Source: Myxococcaceae bacterium
Lineage (GTDB): Bacteria; Myxococcota; Myxococcia; Myxococcales; Myxococcaceae
Direction of reading: 5' to 3'
Length of the DNA stretch: 56,515 nt
NCBI GenBank assembly: GCA_019694575.1
Contig: JAIBBR010000013.1
Span: forward strand, 1-56,515
In this document: in pieces, positions 35,244 through 43,371 of the stretch
Layout: the number at the start of each line of letters is the position of its first letter
How positions within the stretch are numbered: position 1 is the first letter of the stretch
Translations under genes and position numbers: made by a program
The notes under the pieces: generated by a model
What the model was told of the DNA's origin: nothing
Databases searched by the model: none
What the model saw: the letters and a program-made list of their open reading frames with translations, nothing else

Positions 35244-35288
35244 TGGAATTTTCTGAGCAGCTGATACTGAACAAAAAGTCAGTTACGC

Positions 35289-36239
35289 ATGGTAAGCCTC
35301 GCGCTTCCCATGTCACGCCGAACTGCCGTCTTTTTCATCGAGCCCGACGACCGCGCGTGGGTAGCGCCGTTCTGTGACGCCATTGGCTTCGAGGCGTTGA
35401 CCGTGCGACGGCCGAGCTTAGAGCAGCTGGCGCGGGCGGCTCCCGACTTGGTGGTCTTCGACTGCCGTGTGTCGATGCCCAACCGCTGGGTGCAGGTGCT
35501 GCTCGAGCTGCGGCAAACGGCAATGTTCGAAGCGACTCCGGTGTTGGTGACGAGCTGCGACAGCGAGGCGGGGTTGCAATCACACGAGCTTCGCAACGTG
35601 ACCCACGTCATGAAACCCTTCGACATTGATGAAGCGGTGAAACGGCTCGCCCGCCTGGGCATTGAAATCGACACGCCTGATCAGCCCCATGCGCAGGCCA
35701 TGTCATCGGTATTCGATCGCCGCAGCGCTTCTGCCCGGCCCAAGAGCGACAAGTTTCGCATTCTCGATTCGCCTTCGCTGTTAGAAGGCGATTTGCGCCG
35801 CGGAGCCGGCCCGCTCGGTGGCGCAGTGCTGTATCTCGATATTGATCACTTCAAGCAACTCAACACCCAGTTTCTTGAGCGCGAGGTTGATCGCTCGGTG
35901 CTGATTCCGTTTCAACGCCTGTTGAATGAATGGGTGGGCACGAATGGGCGCGTCTACGCAGAGGGAGGCGATGAAGTGATTGTTTTTCTGCCCAACGCCA
36001 CACCGGCCATGGCCATGGCACTGGGTGAAGCGATTTTGACGAATACGGCGCAGGTTCAGTTCGACGTGAAAGGGGCTCGCGTGCAACTGACCGTTTCTAT
36101 CGGTTTGGCCACCGCGCAGGCGGGAGAGAACCTGTTTGCGTTGCCTGATTTCGCCAATGAAGCCAAACGCCTGGCGAAAGAATCAGGGCGCAATCGATTG
36201 ATCAACGCGGCGGTGCTTTCTGGCCGGTTGCGGCAGTGA
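35289..36239 (+). CDS. REC-GGDEF response regulator (diguanylate cyclase-like)
   Basis: 316 residues (start ATG 35289, or 35310 as an alternative). Residues 8-125 resemble a receiver domain: acidic pair E-P-D-D, phospho-acceptor candidate L-V-V-F-D-C-R, and the conserved Lys in H-V-M-K-P-F-D. Residues about 160-316 are a GGDEF domain with D-I-D-H-F-K-Q-L-N and A-E-G-G-D-E-V, so the active site is intact apart from V for F. The RxxD inhibitory site is absent (R-V-Y-A). It would make c-di-GMP in response to phosphorylation. No histidine kinase is adjacent. Confidence 0.88.
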   Translation: MVSLALPMSRRTAVFFIEPDDRAWVAPFCDAIGFEALTVRRPSLEQLARAAPDLVVFDCRVSMPNRWVQVLLELRQTAMFEATPVLVTSCDSEAGLQSHELRNVTHVMKPFDIDEAVKRLARLGIEIDTPDQPHAQAMSSVFDRRSASARPKSDKFRILDSPSLLEGDLRRGAGPLGGAVLYLDIDHFKQLNTQFLEREVDRSVLIPFQRLLNEWVGTNGRVYAEGGDEVIVFLPNATPAMAMALGEAILTNTAQVQFDVKGARVQLTVSIGLATAQAGENLFALPDFANEAKRLAKESGRNRLINAAVLSGRLRQ

Positions 36240-36273
36240 GTCGTAGAAAGTGGCTCGCGCGGGCGCTTCAAGC

Positions 36274-36855
36274 TTATCCGCCGACGTTGCACGTAAGGCT
36301 GCACGCATTGCCCTGACGCTCAAAAATGCCGCTGACGAATGTCGTATCGTACTTGCACTGCGACCCGGCTTGAACGCACAGGCACCACTCATCTGAATCA
36401 CACATCGGCGCCGGCATGCATCGACGCCGGCTATAAGAGCCGTTGAACTCGGGAACATCGGAATTCACGATTTCGCAAAATTCCCATGCCCCGCACGTTT
36501 GGGTGCCGCAGTTCGGCGTAGAGGGTTGCGGCGCGCCGCGGGCGCTGCAACCGGCAAATGAAAAACAAGCTGCTGAGCATTCTGCGCAGCCGACGCCCTG
36601 AGATCTCGCCGGTTCAGGGCACGTACAGTCGCACAACTCGTTAAAGTTGCTCTCACAGGCGCTGTTCGCCACACAAGCTGCTTGGTCAAGGCCAGCGCAA
36701 GCGTCGAGTGTCACGCCTGCATCGGGGTCAACGCCGCCGCCATCATTAGGCTGCTGGGTTACCAACACCTGTAGGCTTCCCACGTTGTATTGGCCAAGAC
36801 AGCTCGAAAGAAGGCCTGTCGTCAGCAGCAAACCGAATAGCGCTTTTGAATTCAT
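36274..36855 (-). CDS. Cys-rich lipoprotein
   Basis: 193 residues. ATG 36855 has AAGG about 6 nt upstream. Lipobox G-L-L-S-S-C at about residue 20. The mature part holds over 20 Cys in EGF/disintegrin-like clusters (C-D-C-T-C-P-E-P, C-A-E-C-S-A-A-C, C-G-T-Q-T-C-G-A-W-E-F-C). A D-A-G-V-T-L-D-A linker precedes them. Surface-exposed, disulfide-stabilised; function unknown, typical of myxobacterial envelope proteins. It lies downstream of the TPR gene on the same strand but with its own start signals. Confidence 0.7.
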   Translation of the reverse strand: MNSKALFGLLLTTGLLSSCLGQYNVGSLQVLVTQQPNDGGGVDPDAGVTLDACAGLDQAACVANSACESNFNELCDCTCPEPARSQGVGCAECSAACFSFAGCSARGAPQPSTPNCGTQTCGAWEFCEIVNSDVPEFNGSYSRRRCMPAPMCDSDEWCLCVQAGSQCKYDTTFVSGIFERQGNACSLTCNVGG

Positions 36856-36888
36856 CATGCACCTTGGGGCACGGCACCCACCCAAACC

Positions 36889-37896
36889 TTACAAACCCTC
36901 GAGCGCACTCTTGGCCTGAGCGACGAACCGGCCAGCAGGGAAAAGCGTCAGGTAGCGTTCGAGCTCTGCCCGACTCGTCGCTTCGTCGCCTTGAGTAGCG
37001 AGGCATGCGGCACGCCAGTACATCGCCCCTTCCTTGAACTCTGAAATGCGAGGCTCAGCCAATGCACTGTCAAAAATGGGCATCGCCGCGCCGCAGTCGC
37101 CAAATTCAGCGAGCAGCTGCCCGTGTAACAGCCGCATTTCCTCTTCGTGCGGCACTCCTGTGAAGGTGGTTGGCGGCAGCGATTCCAAAGCGGCGAGCAC
37201 TTCGCGGCGCCGGTTCAGCGAGAGCAAAGCATCGACACGCGCCAGCGACGCTTCTTGCGCGAAAACGCCTTGAGGAAAGCGCGCCAGATAGTCGTCGAGC
37301 ATGGTCAGTGCCCTGGCTGGATTCTTCGCTTTGCGCAGTTGCTCCAACGCCGAAGCCAATAGTCTCGTTTCGATGGCAATGAGGCTTTCGACAACAGGCG
37401 AAGGAACTGTTTCATGGGCGAGTGTGTCTTCGACCGGCGCCTCGGCAATGACACGGGCCCGCCCACCTTTTTTCACCCCGGTCTGCTGGAGCAATGGCTG
37501 AGGAACAGGCGTGGCCTCGCGCTTGCCGGCTGAATTGTCGGGCAGAGAATCGACCCCCGGCGCCACAACCGGAGTTACGACTGAACTGGGCTTGAGGGGC
37601 AACCCGCGCGACGGCGAGGCGTTCACCGCAGAAACCGTTGGCCCCCAATACAACGGAGCCCACTTCGCCACCGCAGCCAAGGCAAAGGGGCTGGCCAGCA
37701 CGGCGATCAGCGCCCATTTCCACCGCGTTTGCAGTGAGCGTCGGAGGGGTGACGTTGTCTTTGAAGCCAGCTTGGCGCCAATGCGATGCACCACCGCAGG
37801 GCTCACCCAATCACCCAAGTCGCCCTGCTTGAGCAACTGCGCAGCTGCCGAGTCTTCCGAGTCCGTCAGCCGCGTACGCACAGGTCCAGTCGCCAT
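36889..37896 (-). CDS. Membrane-anchored TPR protein, likely anti-sigma or sigma partner
   Basis: 335 residues. Starts with a 1-nt TGATG overlap at the sigma stop. Residues 1-55 are soluble and acidic/helical (Q-L-L-K-Q-G-D-L-G-D-W-V), the place where anti-sigma domains sit. One membrane helix lies at about 60-80 (W-A-L-I-A-V-L-A-S-P-F-A-L-A). A Pro/Ser-rich spacer follows, then TPR-like helices from about 180 (A-L-T-M-L-D-D-Y-L-A-R-F-P, A-A-C-L-A-T-Q-G-D). Likely periplasmic TPR sensing with cytosolic sigma control. It pairs with the two upstream genes as one operon. Confidence 0.78.
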   Translation of the reverse strand: MATGPVRTRLTDSEDSAAAQLLKQGDLGDWVSPAVVHRIGAKLASKTTSPLRRSLQTRWKWALIAVLASPFALAAVAKWAPLYWGPTVSAVNASPSRGLPLKPSSVVTPVVAPGVDSLPDNSAGKREATPVPQPLLQQTGVKKGGRARVIAEAPVEDTLAHETVPSPVVESLIAIETRLLASALEQLRKAKNPARALTMLDDYLARFPQGVFAQEASLARVDALLSLNRRREVLAALESLPPTTFTGVPHEEEMRLLHGQLLAEFGDCGAAMPIFDSALAEPRISEFKEGAMYWRAACLATQGDEATSRAELERYLTLFPAGRFVAQAKSALEGL

Positions 37897-38489
37897 CAGC
37901 GCTCCTCTCTGGCTCGAAGCTGCTCAACGTGCTTCTGAAACTGGGCCCGCGCCCGGTGCAGCCAGACCCAGACCGTCTCGACTTTGGCTTCCATCACTTT
38001 GGCAATCTCTTCACCGCTCAAGCGTTCCATCTCAAAGAGAATGAACACGGTTCGGTATTTTTCGCTCATCATGTCGAGCACCCGGTAGAGCCGTTTCGCC
38101 GCGTCGCGCCGTTCGACATCGTCCACCGCCGTGGGCCCAAGCGACGGCAAATGCCCCGCGACCTCGCAAGCGCTGCCTCCCAACCACTGGTGCCACCGCT
38201 CTTTGCGACGGCGGTGCCCAACCACGTTACGGGTAATTTGAAAAAGCCAGGTGGCGAGGTGCGCGTCGCCACGAAAACCGCCCAAGCTCTTGTGCACCCG
38301 CAAGAAGACATCTTGCACCACGTCGTCCACGTCAATGCTGGGGCCACCCAGCCGAAGGGCCCAGCGAACCACGGTGGGTCCGTACTGCCGGTACACCTCT
38401 TCAAGCGTCGGCGACGCACGAGGGCTTTCGGCCGCGGCGGGCCGCTCTTGAATCAGAGCCGGGCTCAAATCTGGGTGAATGAGGCGCAC
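37896..38489 (-). CDS. ECF-type sigma factor
   Basis: 197 residues if GTG 38489 is used, 14 nt after the stop of the upstream gene; no strong ribosome site, so coupling is likely. Region 2: Y-R-Q-Y-G-P-T-V-V-R-W-A, D-V-D-D-V-V-Q-D-V-F-L-R-V, H-L-A-T-W-L-F-Q-I-T-R-N. Region 4: M-S-E-K-Y-R-T-V-F-I-L-F-E-M-E and W-L-H-R-A-R-A-Q-F. Belongs to the operon 39391 to 36889, with an envelope protein and a TPR membrane partner. Distinct from the sigma at 33387. Confidence 0.92.
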   Translation of the reverse strand: MRLIHPDLSPALIQERPAAAESPRASPTLEEVYRQYGPTVVRWALRLGGPSIDVDDVVQDVFLRVHKSLGGFRGDAHLATWLFQITRNVVGHRRRKERWHQWLGGSACEVAGHLPSLGPTAVDDVERRDAAKRLYRVLDMMSEKYRTVFILFEMERLSGEEIAKVMEAKVETVWVWLHRARAQFQKHVEQLRAREER

Positions 38490-38503
38490 GGGGCTCTCAA
38501 ACC

Positions 38504-39391
38504 TTACGGGCTCATCCAAGCTGCCCCAGCAACCAACGACAGCTCGAAATTCGGCACCACCGCGAACCCATCTACAAAAGTCACCCGCGCTTCTTGCCGG
38601 CGCAGCCAGCCTTTGGCTTCTAACTTCACCCAAGGTGCAATGGGGCCTTGGGTCAAGAGAGAGCGAATGCCACCGGCCGCGCCAAAGTCGAAGCCCCGAG
38701 ATGAAGTGTCATCGGTGAAGCCCGAGCCGTTCAGCAGCAGCAACGCACCCGTCGCCTGCGCGTAAAAGTCGACGTGGGGTGTACCTGTGGTCAGCCGGTA
38801 GCGCGGTCCCGCGGCGAGCTCGAAGCGTTGCCAACCGACTGAGCCAGGGCCCAACGGCACCCTGCGCTGGGTGTTGCCAGTCGCCGTGATCAGCCCTCCC
38901 CAGCCACGTTCGGGTGAGCCGAAAGACACATCGAGGCCAGCGCTCAATGCATACGAAGCGACCGCCGCGGGAGCCATTGACACACCGAGGCCGAGCCCCA
39001 CTTCGATGGCGCGCGCCTTGGGGGCTGGCTGCACCGGTGGCGGTGGTAACGGGCGAGAGAGCTTGAGCACCGGGGGAATCTGCGGCGGCACCTGCGCTTC
39101 CCACGCGGTGATGATCACCGCAATCGCCGTGGCCGCGTCGTCGCACGAGAGCGCTGCAGGCACAGTTCGTTCACCCAACAATTCATCGGCACTGCCGCGC
39201 ATTTCAACGCGAATGCCTTGAGCAGCCTGTTTGATGAAAACTGCGCGCGGTGACGACGCTCGTGCGCCCTCGCCCACCAGCGCAGCGACACTGGCTTCGA
39301 CCTGGCTGGCGCTTGGGCACGACAGCTGCGACGAAATTCTAACGGCCCCCAGTGAAATCTTGAGGGCGCAAACCATCAAAACAGCGGGCAC
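38504..39391 (-). CDS. Predicted outer-membrane-associated protein
   Basis: 295 residues. GTG 39391 is favoured because GGAG lies 5 nt upstream; a GTG at 39397 would overlap that site. Signal peptide at about 1-18. An N-terminal domain with two Cys (Q-L-S-C-P-S-A-S and S-C-D-D) resembles a periplasmic alpha/beta domain. The rest, after a Pro-rich spacer, is amphipathic strands with G-L-G-L-G-V-S and a terminal A-A-W-M-S-P, suggesting a small beta-barrel. First gene of the sigma-TPR operon, probably the envelope element that the pathway monitors or protects. Confidence 0.68.
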   Translation of the reverse strand: MPAVLMVCALKISLGAVRISSQLSCPSASQVEASVAALVGEGARASSPRAVFIKQAAQGIRVEMRGSADELLGERTVPAALSCDDAATAIAVIITAWEAQVPPQIPPVLKLSRPLPPPPVQPAPKARAIEVGLGLGVSMAPAAVASYALSAGLDVSFGSPERGWGGLITATGNTQRRVPLGPGSVGWQRFELAAGPRYRLTTGTPHVDFYAQATGALLLLNGSGFTDDTSSRGFDFGAAGGIRSLLTQGPIAPWVKLEAKGWLRRQEARVTFVDGFAVVPNFELSLVAGAAWMSP

Positions 39392-39486
39392 GAGCACTCC
39401 AGAAAGAAAGGAGTGAGTCGCTCAAGCAAGTCGCGTACCAGAGGTCAGCGATCCCACGACGTGTCATTGCCGCCCCCGCCCTGCTG

Positions 39487-39502
39487 TACTAAGATTTTAG
39501 TA
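39487..39502. promoter_or_regulatory. Operator-like palindrome before parD
   Basis: TACTAA-GATT-TTAGTA, a perfect 6-bp inverted repeat ending 1 nt before the antitoxin ATG. Consistent with autoregulation by a ribbon-helix-helix dimer. Confidence 0.55.
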
Positions 39503-39503
39503 A

Positions 39504-39746
39504 ATGGCACGAATAACCAGTTTCAGCTTGGGGCCCGAGCTCGACGCTTTCGTGCGAGAGCAAGTGACGAGCAAGGCCTATGGCTCGGCCAGCGAAGTGT
39601 TACGGGCCGCGCTCACCGCGATGCAGGACGAGAAGCTCAAGCAAGACGCCTTGCTCGCCGCTCTCGATGAAGGCCTCGCGAGCGGTCGCGCGCGCCCCGG
39701 CACGTGGAAACGCGTGCGAGCGGCGGTCAAGAAACGCCTTTTGTGA
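39504..39746 (+). CDS. parD: ParD-type antitoxin (ribbon-helix-helix)
   Basis: 80 residues. N-terminal strand M-A-R-I-T-S-F-S-L-G-P-E-L and helices around Y-G-S-A-S-E-V-L-R-A-A-L match the RHH of ParD/CopG antitoxins. The C-terminal Lys/Arg tail W-K-R-V-R-A-A-V-K-K would wrap the toxin. The gene overlaps the toxin start (GTGA), usual for the pair. No Shine-Dalgarno; an operator palindrome lies at the start. Confidence 0.9.
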   Translation: MARITSFSLGPELDAFVREQVTSKAYGSASEVLRAALTAMQDEKLKQDALLAALDEGLASGRARPGTWKRVRAAVKKRLL

Positions 39747-40030
39747 AGGTTCACTATACGAAGCGGGCTGAGAGCGATCTCCACGATATCGCTGTCTACA
39801 CGTTGATTCGCTGGGGGCCCGAGCAGTGGCAGAAGTACAGCTCGCTGCTTCAAGTTGCGTGCGAAGAGATCATTCCTCGCAATCTGCGTTATGCGCAAAG
39901 CGTGCCCGAGCGCCCTGGGCTGTGTCGCTGGCAGTGTGAGCAACACGTGATCTTCTTCAGGAAGGTCAAGGCAGGCATCGAGATCGTTCGCATTCTGCAC
40001 GAGCGCATGTTGCCCATGGGCCATCTCTAG
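39743..40030 (+). CDS. parE: ParE-type toxin (RelE/ParE superfamily)
   Basis: 95 residues from GTG 39743, overlapping the parD stop. Typical features: H-Y-T-K-R-A-E-S-D-L-H-D-I-A start, Y-T-L-I-R-W-G-P-E-Q-W centre and I-E-I-V-R-I-L-H-E-R-M end. ParE toxins act on DNA gyrase in characterised cases; the target here is untested. Partner of the antitoxin just upstream. Confidence 0.9.
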   Translation: MKVHYTKRAESDLHDIAVYTLIRWGPEQWQKYSSLLQVACEEIIPRNLRYAQSVPERPGLCRWQCEQHVIFFRKVKAGIEIVRILHERMLPMGHL

Positions 40031-40185
40031 AGCACCCGTGGCGGTGAATTCAAATCACCGATGCTGACTGGGCAGCTCGATGGCGAACTCTCCACCGTTC
40101 GCGCGATCGTGCGGCTTGAGATTGTTGGGGGACAACGCTCCACGGCTTCGACTTGGCAATTTTCGTCGCCGAAACGCAGCGGCCG

Positions 40186-40602
40186 TCAGTGCGCGACAAT
40201 TTCCAAATCGAACGAAAAGGCCTCGTTGATGGCCTCGAAATCTGAACCGTCAGAAGTGAACACCGTCGCCCCGATGGAGCGCGCGGTAACCGCGATCAGC
40301 ACATCGTTGACGAGCGACGCACGGCGAATTCCGCGCCCTCGTCTTCGAAGGGTTTTCAACGTTCGACCGCACTGATCGAACACCTGGAGTGAAGGCCCGA
40401 CAATACGATTGACGCGATGGTACACCCCAAAAAGACCGTCCAATGCGCGGCCAGCTCGCGCGGTGAAGGCGCCCGCCCGAAGCTCCATCTGAACAACGGT
40501 GCTCAGGTAGCGCGTCAATTCCCGGCCCGCCATCAGCTCTTCATGTAAGCCGTCGCGCAGCCAACCCACCCAGATATTCGTGTCGAAGATGGCTTTCTTC
40601 AT
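40186..40602 (-). CDS. vapC: PIN-domain toxin (VapC-like)
   Basis: 138 residues. PIN nuclease signature: A-I-F-D-T-N-I-W at the N-terminus, V-Q-M-E-L-R-A-G (Glu), N-D-V-L-I-A-V-T-A (Asp) and T-S-D-G-S-D-F (Asp), the usual acidic metal site. Family members cleave RNA. ATG 40602 overlaps the antitoxin stop as ATGA. Convergent with the ParDE module about 155 bp away. Confidence 0.9.
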   Translation of the reverse strand: MKKAIFDTNIWVGWLRDGLHEELMAGRELTRYLSTVVQMELRAGAFTARAGRALDGLFGVYHRVNRIVGPSLQVFDQCGRTLKTLRRRGRGIRRASLVNDVLIAVTARSIGATVFTSDGSDFEAINEAFSFDLEIVAH

Positions 40603-40793
40603 TGGGCCGCGAAGGGGTCTGAAACACCGCCAACCCCTCGAACTTTGCGGTGGGCACGAACAATCGCCGCCTCGGCCAAGAGCAAATCGAGAGCCCGCTC
40701 AATGGCTTCCTGTTCGGTCTTGACCCCCAAGTAACGGCGCGCCCGTTCAATTTTACTTTGCTCGAGCTTCAAGTGCTTGTGCTTAATTACCAT
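40599..40793 (-). CDS. VapB-like antitoxin
   Basis: 64 residues (ATG 40793; ATG 40799 would add two). K-L-E-Q-S-K-I-E-R-A-R-R-Y-L-G-V-K-T-E-Q-E-A-I-E-R-A-L fits short RHH-type VapB antitoxins paired with PIN toxins. The end V-G-G-V-S-D-P-F is a plausible toxin-wrapping tail. No clear ribosome site. Two direct repeats cover its start and the region just upstream. Confidence 0.82.
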   Translation of the reverse strand: MVIKHKHLKLEQSKIERARRYLGVKTEQEAIERALDLLLAEAAIVRAHRKVRGVGGVSDPFAAQ

Positions 40794-40823
40794 GTACATA
40801 ACTTACGAACCTGTGTACATAAC
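40793..40823. promoter_or_regulatory. Operator-like direct repeats at the vapB promoter
   Basis: TGTACATAAC at 40793-40802 and again at 40814-40823, starts 21 bp apart (two helical turns). TGTACA is itself palindromic. Suits cooperative binding by the antitoxin-toxin complex. Confidence 0.5.
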
Positions 40824-40916
40824 GTCAACACGCGCCGATGTTTGTTCTGCCAGGCGGCACGCAGTATTTCCTTTTCTCGCCTTGCACCACGCCCCAGCCA
40901 AGAGCAGAACCGTGAC

Positions 40917-42479
40917 ATGGCCCCGCACGACAACAGTTTCCGCGTGTTGTTCACCCGCCGCCATCTCATCAAAACGGTCATCGCGGGTGGTGCCAGCGCC
41001 GTCGCACTCTCAGGTTGCCCCGTCGAGCACACACCGGTGCTCGATGCTGGCCAACCCTCCTTCGATGCCGGTCTAAAATTCACGCATTCCCTCGCTGGCG
41101 AAGACTTCAGCCGTTGCCACGGTGTCCGTGACGGTGCAGCGTTTTCCAAGGTCGCTCCCACACAAACCGTAGAAACCGTCATCGTCGGCGGTGGCCCGAG
41201 CGGCCTCTACGCGGCGCACCGTTTGGCCGACCGCGACGTGCTTCTGCTCGAAAAAGAACCCGACACCGGGGGCAACTGCCGCTTCGACGAATGGCGCGGC
41301 GTGCGCATGTCCACCGGCGGCGCCTACTACAACGAAAGCGAAACGCAGGTGGTCAAACTGCTGGCAGAAATTGGCGCCCAAGGCACACGCGTCGAAGGGT
41401 CTGACTCGCTCATCATTCACGGTCAGCCCACCGTGGACATTTTTCGTGACGGCGCGCAGCAGTTGCCCTTTTCGCAAACCGTGCGTGACGATTTCAGGCG
41501 CTCACGCGAGGTGTGTCTCAAGCTCGTCAAAACGAAGAAAGCAGCCGAGCTCGATGCCCTCACGTTCTCCAAGGTGCTCGAACCTTTCAGCGTCGAAGTG
41601 AAGCAATTCTGGGACAGCTTTGGCCAATCGAGCTGGGGCGCAACGACAGACCATACGTCTGCCTACGTGGGCTGTGAGGCTTACAGTTGGGCGGGCGGCG
41701 CCGACGATGCCCGCTACACTTACCCCGGTGGGTTGTCGGGCGCGGCGGTGAAACTGGCAGCGGCAGTCAAAGCCAAGCGCGGCGAGTCGTTGCGCACCGG
41801 CGCAGTGGTCACCTCCATCGAAGTGGAAGGTACGGGCCAGTCAGCGCGTGCGATCATTCGGTGGTTCGAAGGCGACGAGCCCAAAGCCATTCGCGCCAAG
41901 GCTGTCATCGTCGCGGCGCCCAAGTACATCGCCAAGCGAATGCTGAGCGGCTTGCCACCAGCCCGCGTCGAAGCCATGAATGGCCTGCGCTATTTGCCCT
42001 TCTGCATGTTCAACGTATGCCTGGACAGCGTGGGCCCCGAACCGGCGTACGACAATTTTTTCATCGACACGCCTTTCACCGACTTCATTCCCGCAGACTG
42101 GGTCATTCACGCAGGCAAGGGCCCGAAAGCGCGCCCGACAGCGCTCACCGTTTATCACCCTCTGGCCGAAACACGCCGGGCCGAGCTGCTCAGCGACGAG
42201 CGCATCGCCGCGCTCGCGGAAGAAATAGCAGAGCATCTCGAGCGGCACTTTCCAGGAACAATGTCGAAGATTCGAGAGATGCGTGCCTTTCGCCGCGGGC
42301 ATGCGATGTACGCGTCCACGCCGGGGAGCATGGCGCGATCAACACGCGTGAGCACTCCGATTCCGCCGGTGTTTTTTGCCAACACCGATTGCAGCAACTT
42401 CTCGACGTTCGGTGATGCAATCAACGCTGGCCATCAGGCGACGCTGCAATTGCGAAAGTACTTAAAGGCGCGGGGCTAA
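40917..42479 (+). CDS. FAD-dependent amine-oxidase-like protein with Tat lipoprotein signal
   Basis: 520 residues. ATG 40917 opens a twin-arginine signal (F-T-R-R-H-L-I-K-T) followed by a hydrophobic run and lipobox A-L-S-G-C, so a folded flavoprotein would be exported by Tat and lipidated. The FAD-binding Rossmann start is V-I-V-G-G-G-P-S-G-L-Y-A-A-H-R-L at about 88-103, with L-L-L-E-K-E. The second flavin signature is T-G-G-A-Y-Y-N. The end has F-A-N-T-D-C-S-N-F-S-T-F-G-D-A-I-N-A-G, the usual closing FAD contact. The substrate is unknown: amine or other reductant. Confidence 0.88.
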   Translation: MAPHDNSFRVLFTRRHLIKTVIAGGASAVALSGCPVEHTPVLDAGQPSFDAGLKFTHSLAGEDFSRCHGVRDGAAFSKVAPTQTVETVIVGGGPSGLYAAHRLADRDVLLLEKEPDTGGNCRFDEWRGVRMSTGGAYYNESETQVVKLLAEIGAQGTRVEGSDSLIIHGQPTVDIFRDGAQQLPFSQTVRDDFRRSREVCLKLVKTKKAAELDALTFSKVLEPFSVEVKQFWDSFGQSSWGATTDHTSAYVGCEAYSWAGGADDARYTYPGGLSGAAVKLAAAVKAKRGESLRTGAVVTSIEVEGTGQSARAIIRWFEGDEPKAIRAKAVIVAAPKYIAKRMLSGLPPARVEAMNGLRYLPFCMFNVCLDSVGPEPAYDNFFIDTPFTDFIPADWVIHAGKGPKARPTALTVYHPLAETRRAELLSDERIAALAEEIAEHLERHFPGTMSKIREMRAFRRGHAMYASTPGSMARSTRVSTPIPPVFFANTDCSNFSTFGDAINAGHQATLQLRKYLKARG

Positions 42480-42552
42480 AGCAGAACACGCCTGACTTGG
42501 CCGAGCTTTCATCGAGACTGTCGCGGCGGCAGAACGCTAATATATCTACGCG

Positions 42553-43371
42553 ATGAGCCTCTTCAGTGTCGTCACAGTCGGAATACTTCTTGCGGCGCCG
42601 GTGCAAGTCGCGGCTCCTGGCTTCAACGCGCACGGCATGAACGAGTCGGCCGGCACTTTCTATTCTGACCAAGTGGCGCAGCAGCTCTCGTTCCACGGCT
42701 TGAAAGTGATGACGCATTCAGAAGTATTGGCGCTGCTGGGAAACAACCGGCAAAAACAGTTGCTGGGTTGCAACGATGACTCCAGCTCGTGCGCACTCGA
42801 GCTGGCCGGAGCACTGGGAACCGACGGGTTGCTCTTGGGCGAAGTGGCGAAAGTCGGCGACACGTATCGCCTTTCGGTGCGAATCATTTCGTCGAAGAAC
42901 GGCGAAAAGCTGTCTTCCGCCGTGGTCAGCAGTGCTTCTGAAAATTCACTGCTCGAGGCCTTCTCTGCCATCTCGGCGACGATGGCGAACGAGGCGGTGA
43001 GCCGAGCACGAGGCGAGCCCGCGGTGGCGTCTTCGGTGTCTACCCTGCGTACAGGCACGCGACGCTTCTTTTGGATTCCCGCGGCCGTCGGAGCACTTGC
43101 CCTGGGGGCCGGTACCTTCGAATACTTTCAGGCGAAGGCGCGCTACGATCGGCTGCGTTCTAGCGAGACATTGATCGAACCTGACCCGACTCGGCTGCGC
43201 AGCGAGGGTCAGACAGCACAAACACTCGCGTTCGCCGGCTTCGGAGTCGGGGCCGCGGCGCTATTGGGTGCAGGAGGCCTGCTCATGTTCGGAAGCGAGG
43301 CAACCGTCGAAACAGGCGTCGTGCTGGTACCCGACGGGGGTGGCATCAGCATTTCGGGGGTGCTGCCATGA
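42553..43371 (+). CDS. Hypothetical envelope protein with C-terminal membrane helices
   Basis: 272 residues from ATG 42553; an AT-rich stretch TAATATAT lies just upstream and may be a -10. A signal-like N-terminus is followed by a domain of about 140 residues containing F-Y-S-D-Q-V-A-Q-Q-L-S, D-S-S-S-C-A-L-E-L-A-G-A-L-G-T-D-G-L-L and L-S-V-R-I-I-S-S-K-N-G. This looks like the TolB-N-type alpha/beta domain often seen in myxobacterial proteins that report a 'status'. Two hydrophobic helices occupy about 178-192 and 225-245. Overlaps the next gene by ATGA, so the two form an operon. Confidence 0.65.
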   Translation: MSLFSVVTVGILLAAPVQVAAPGFNAHGMNESAGTFYSDQVAQQLSFHGLKVMTHSEVLALLGNNRQKQLLGCNDDSSSCALELAGALGTDGLLLGEVAKVGDTYRLSVRIISSKNGEKLSSAVVSSASENSLLEAFSAISATMANEAVSRARGEPAVASSVSTLRTGTRRFFWIPAAVGALALGAGTFEYFQAKARYDRLRSSETLIEPDPTRLRSEGQTAQTLAFAGFGVGAAALLGAGGLLMFGSEATVETGVVLVPDGGGISISGVLP

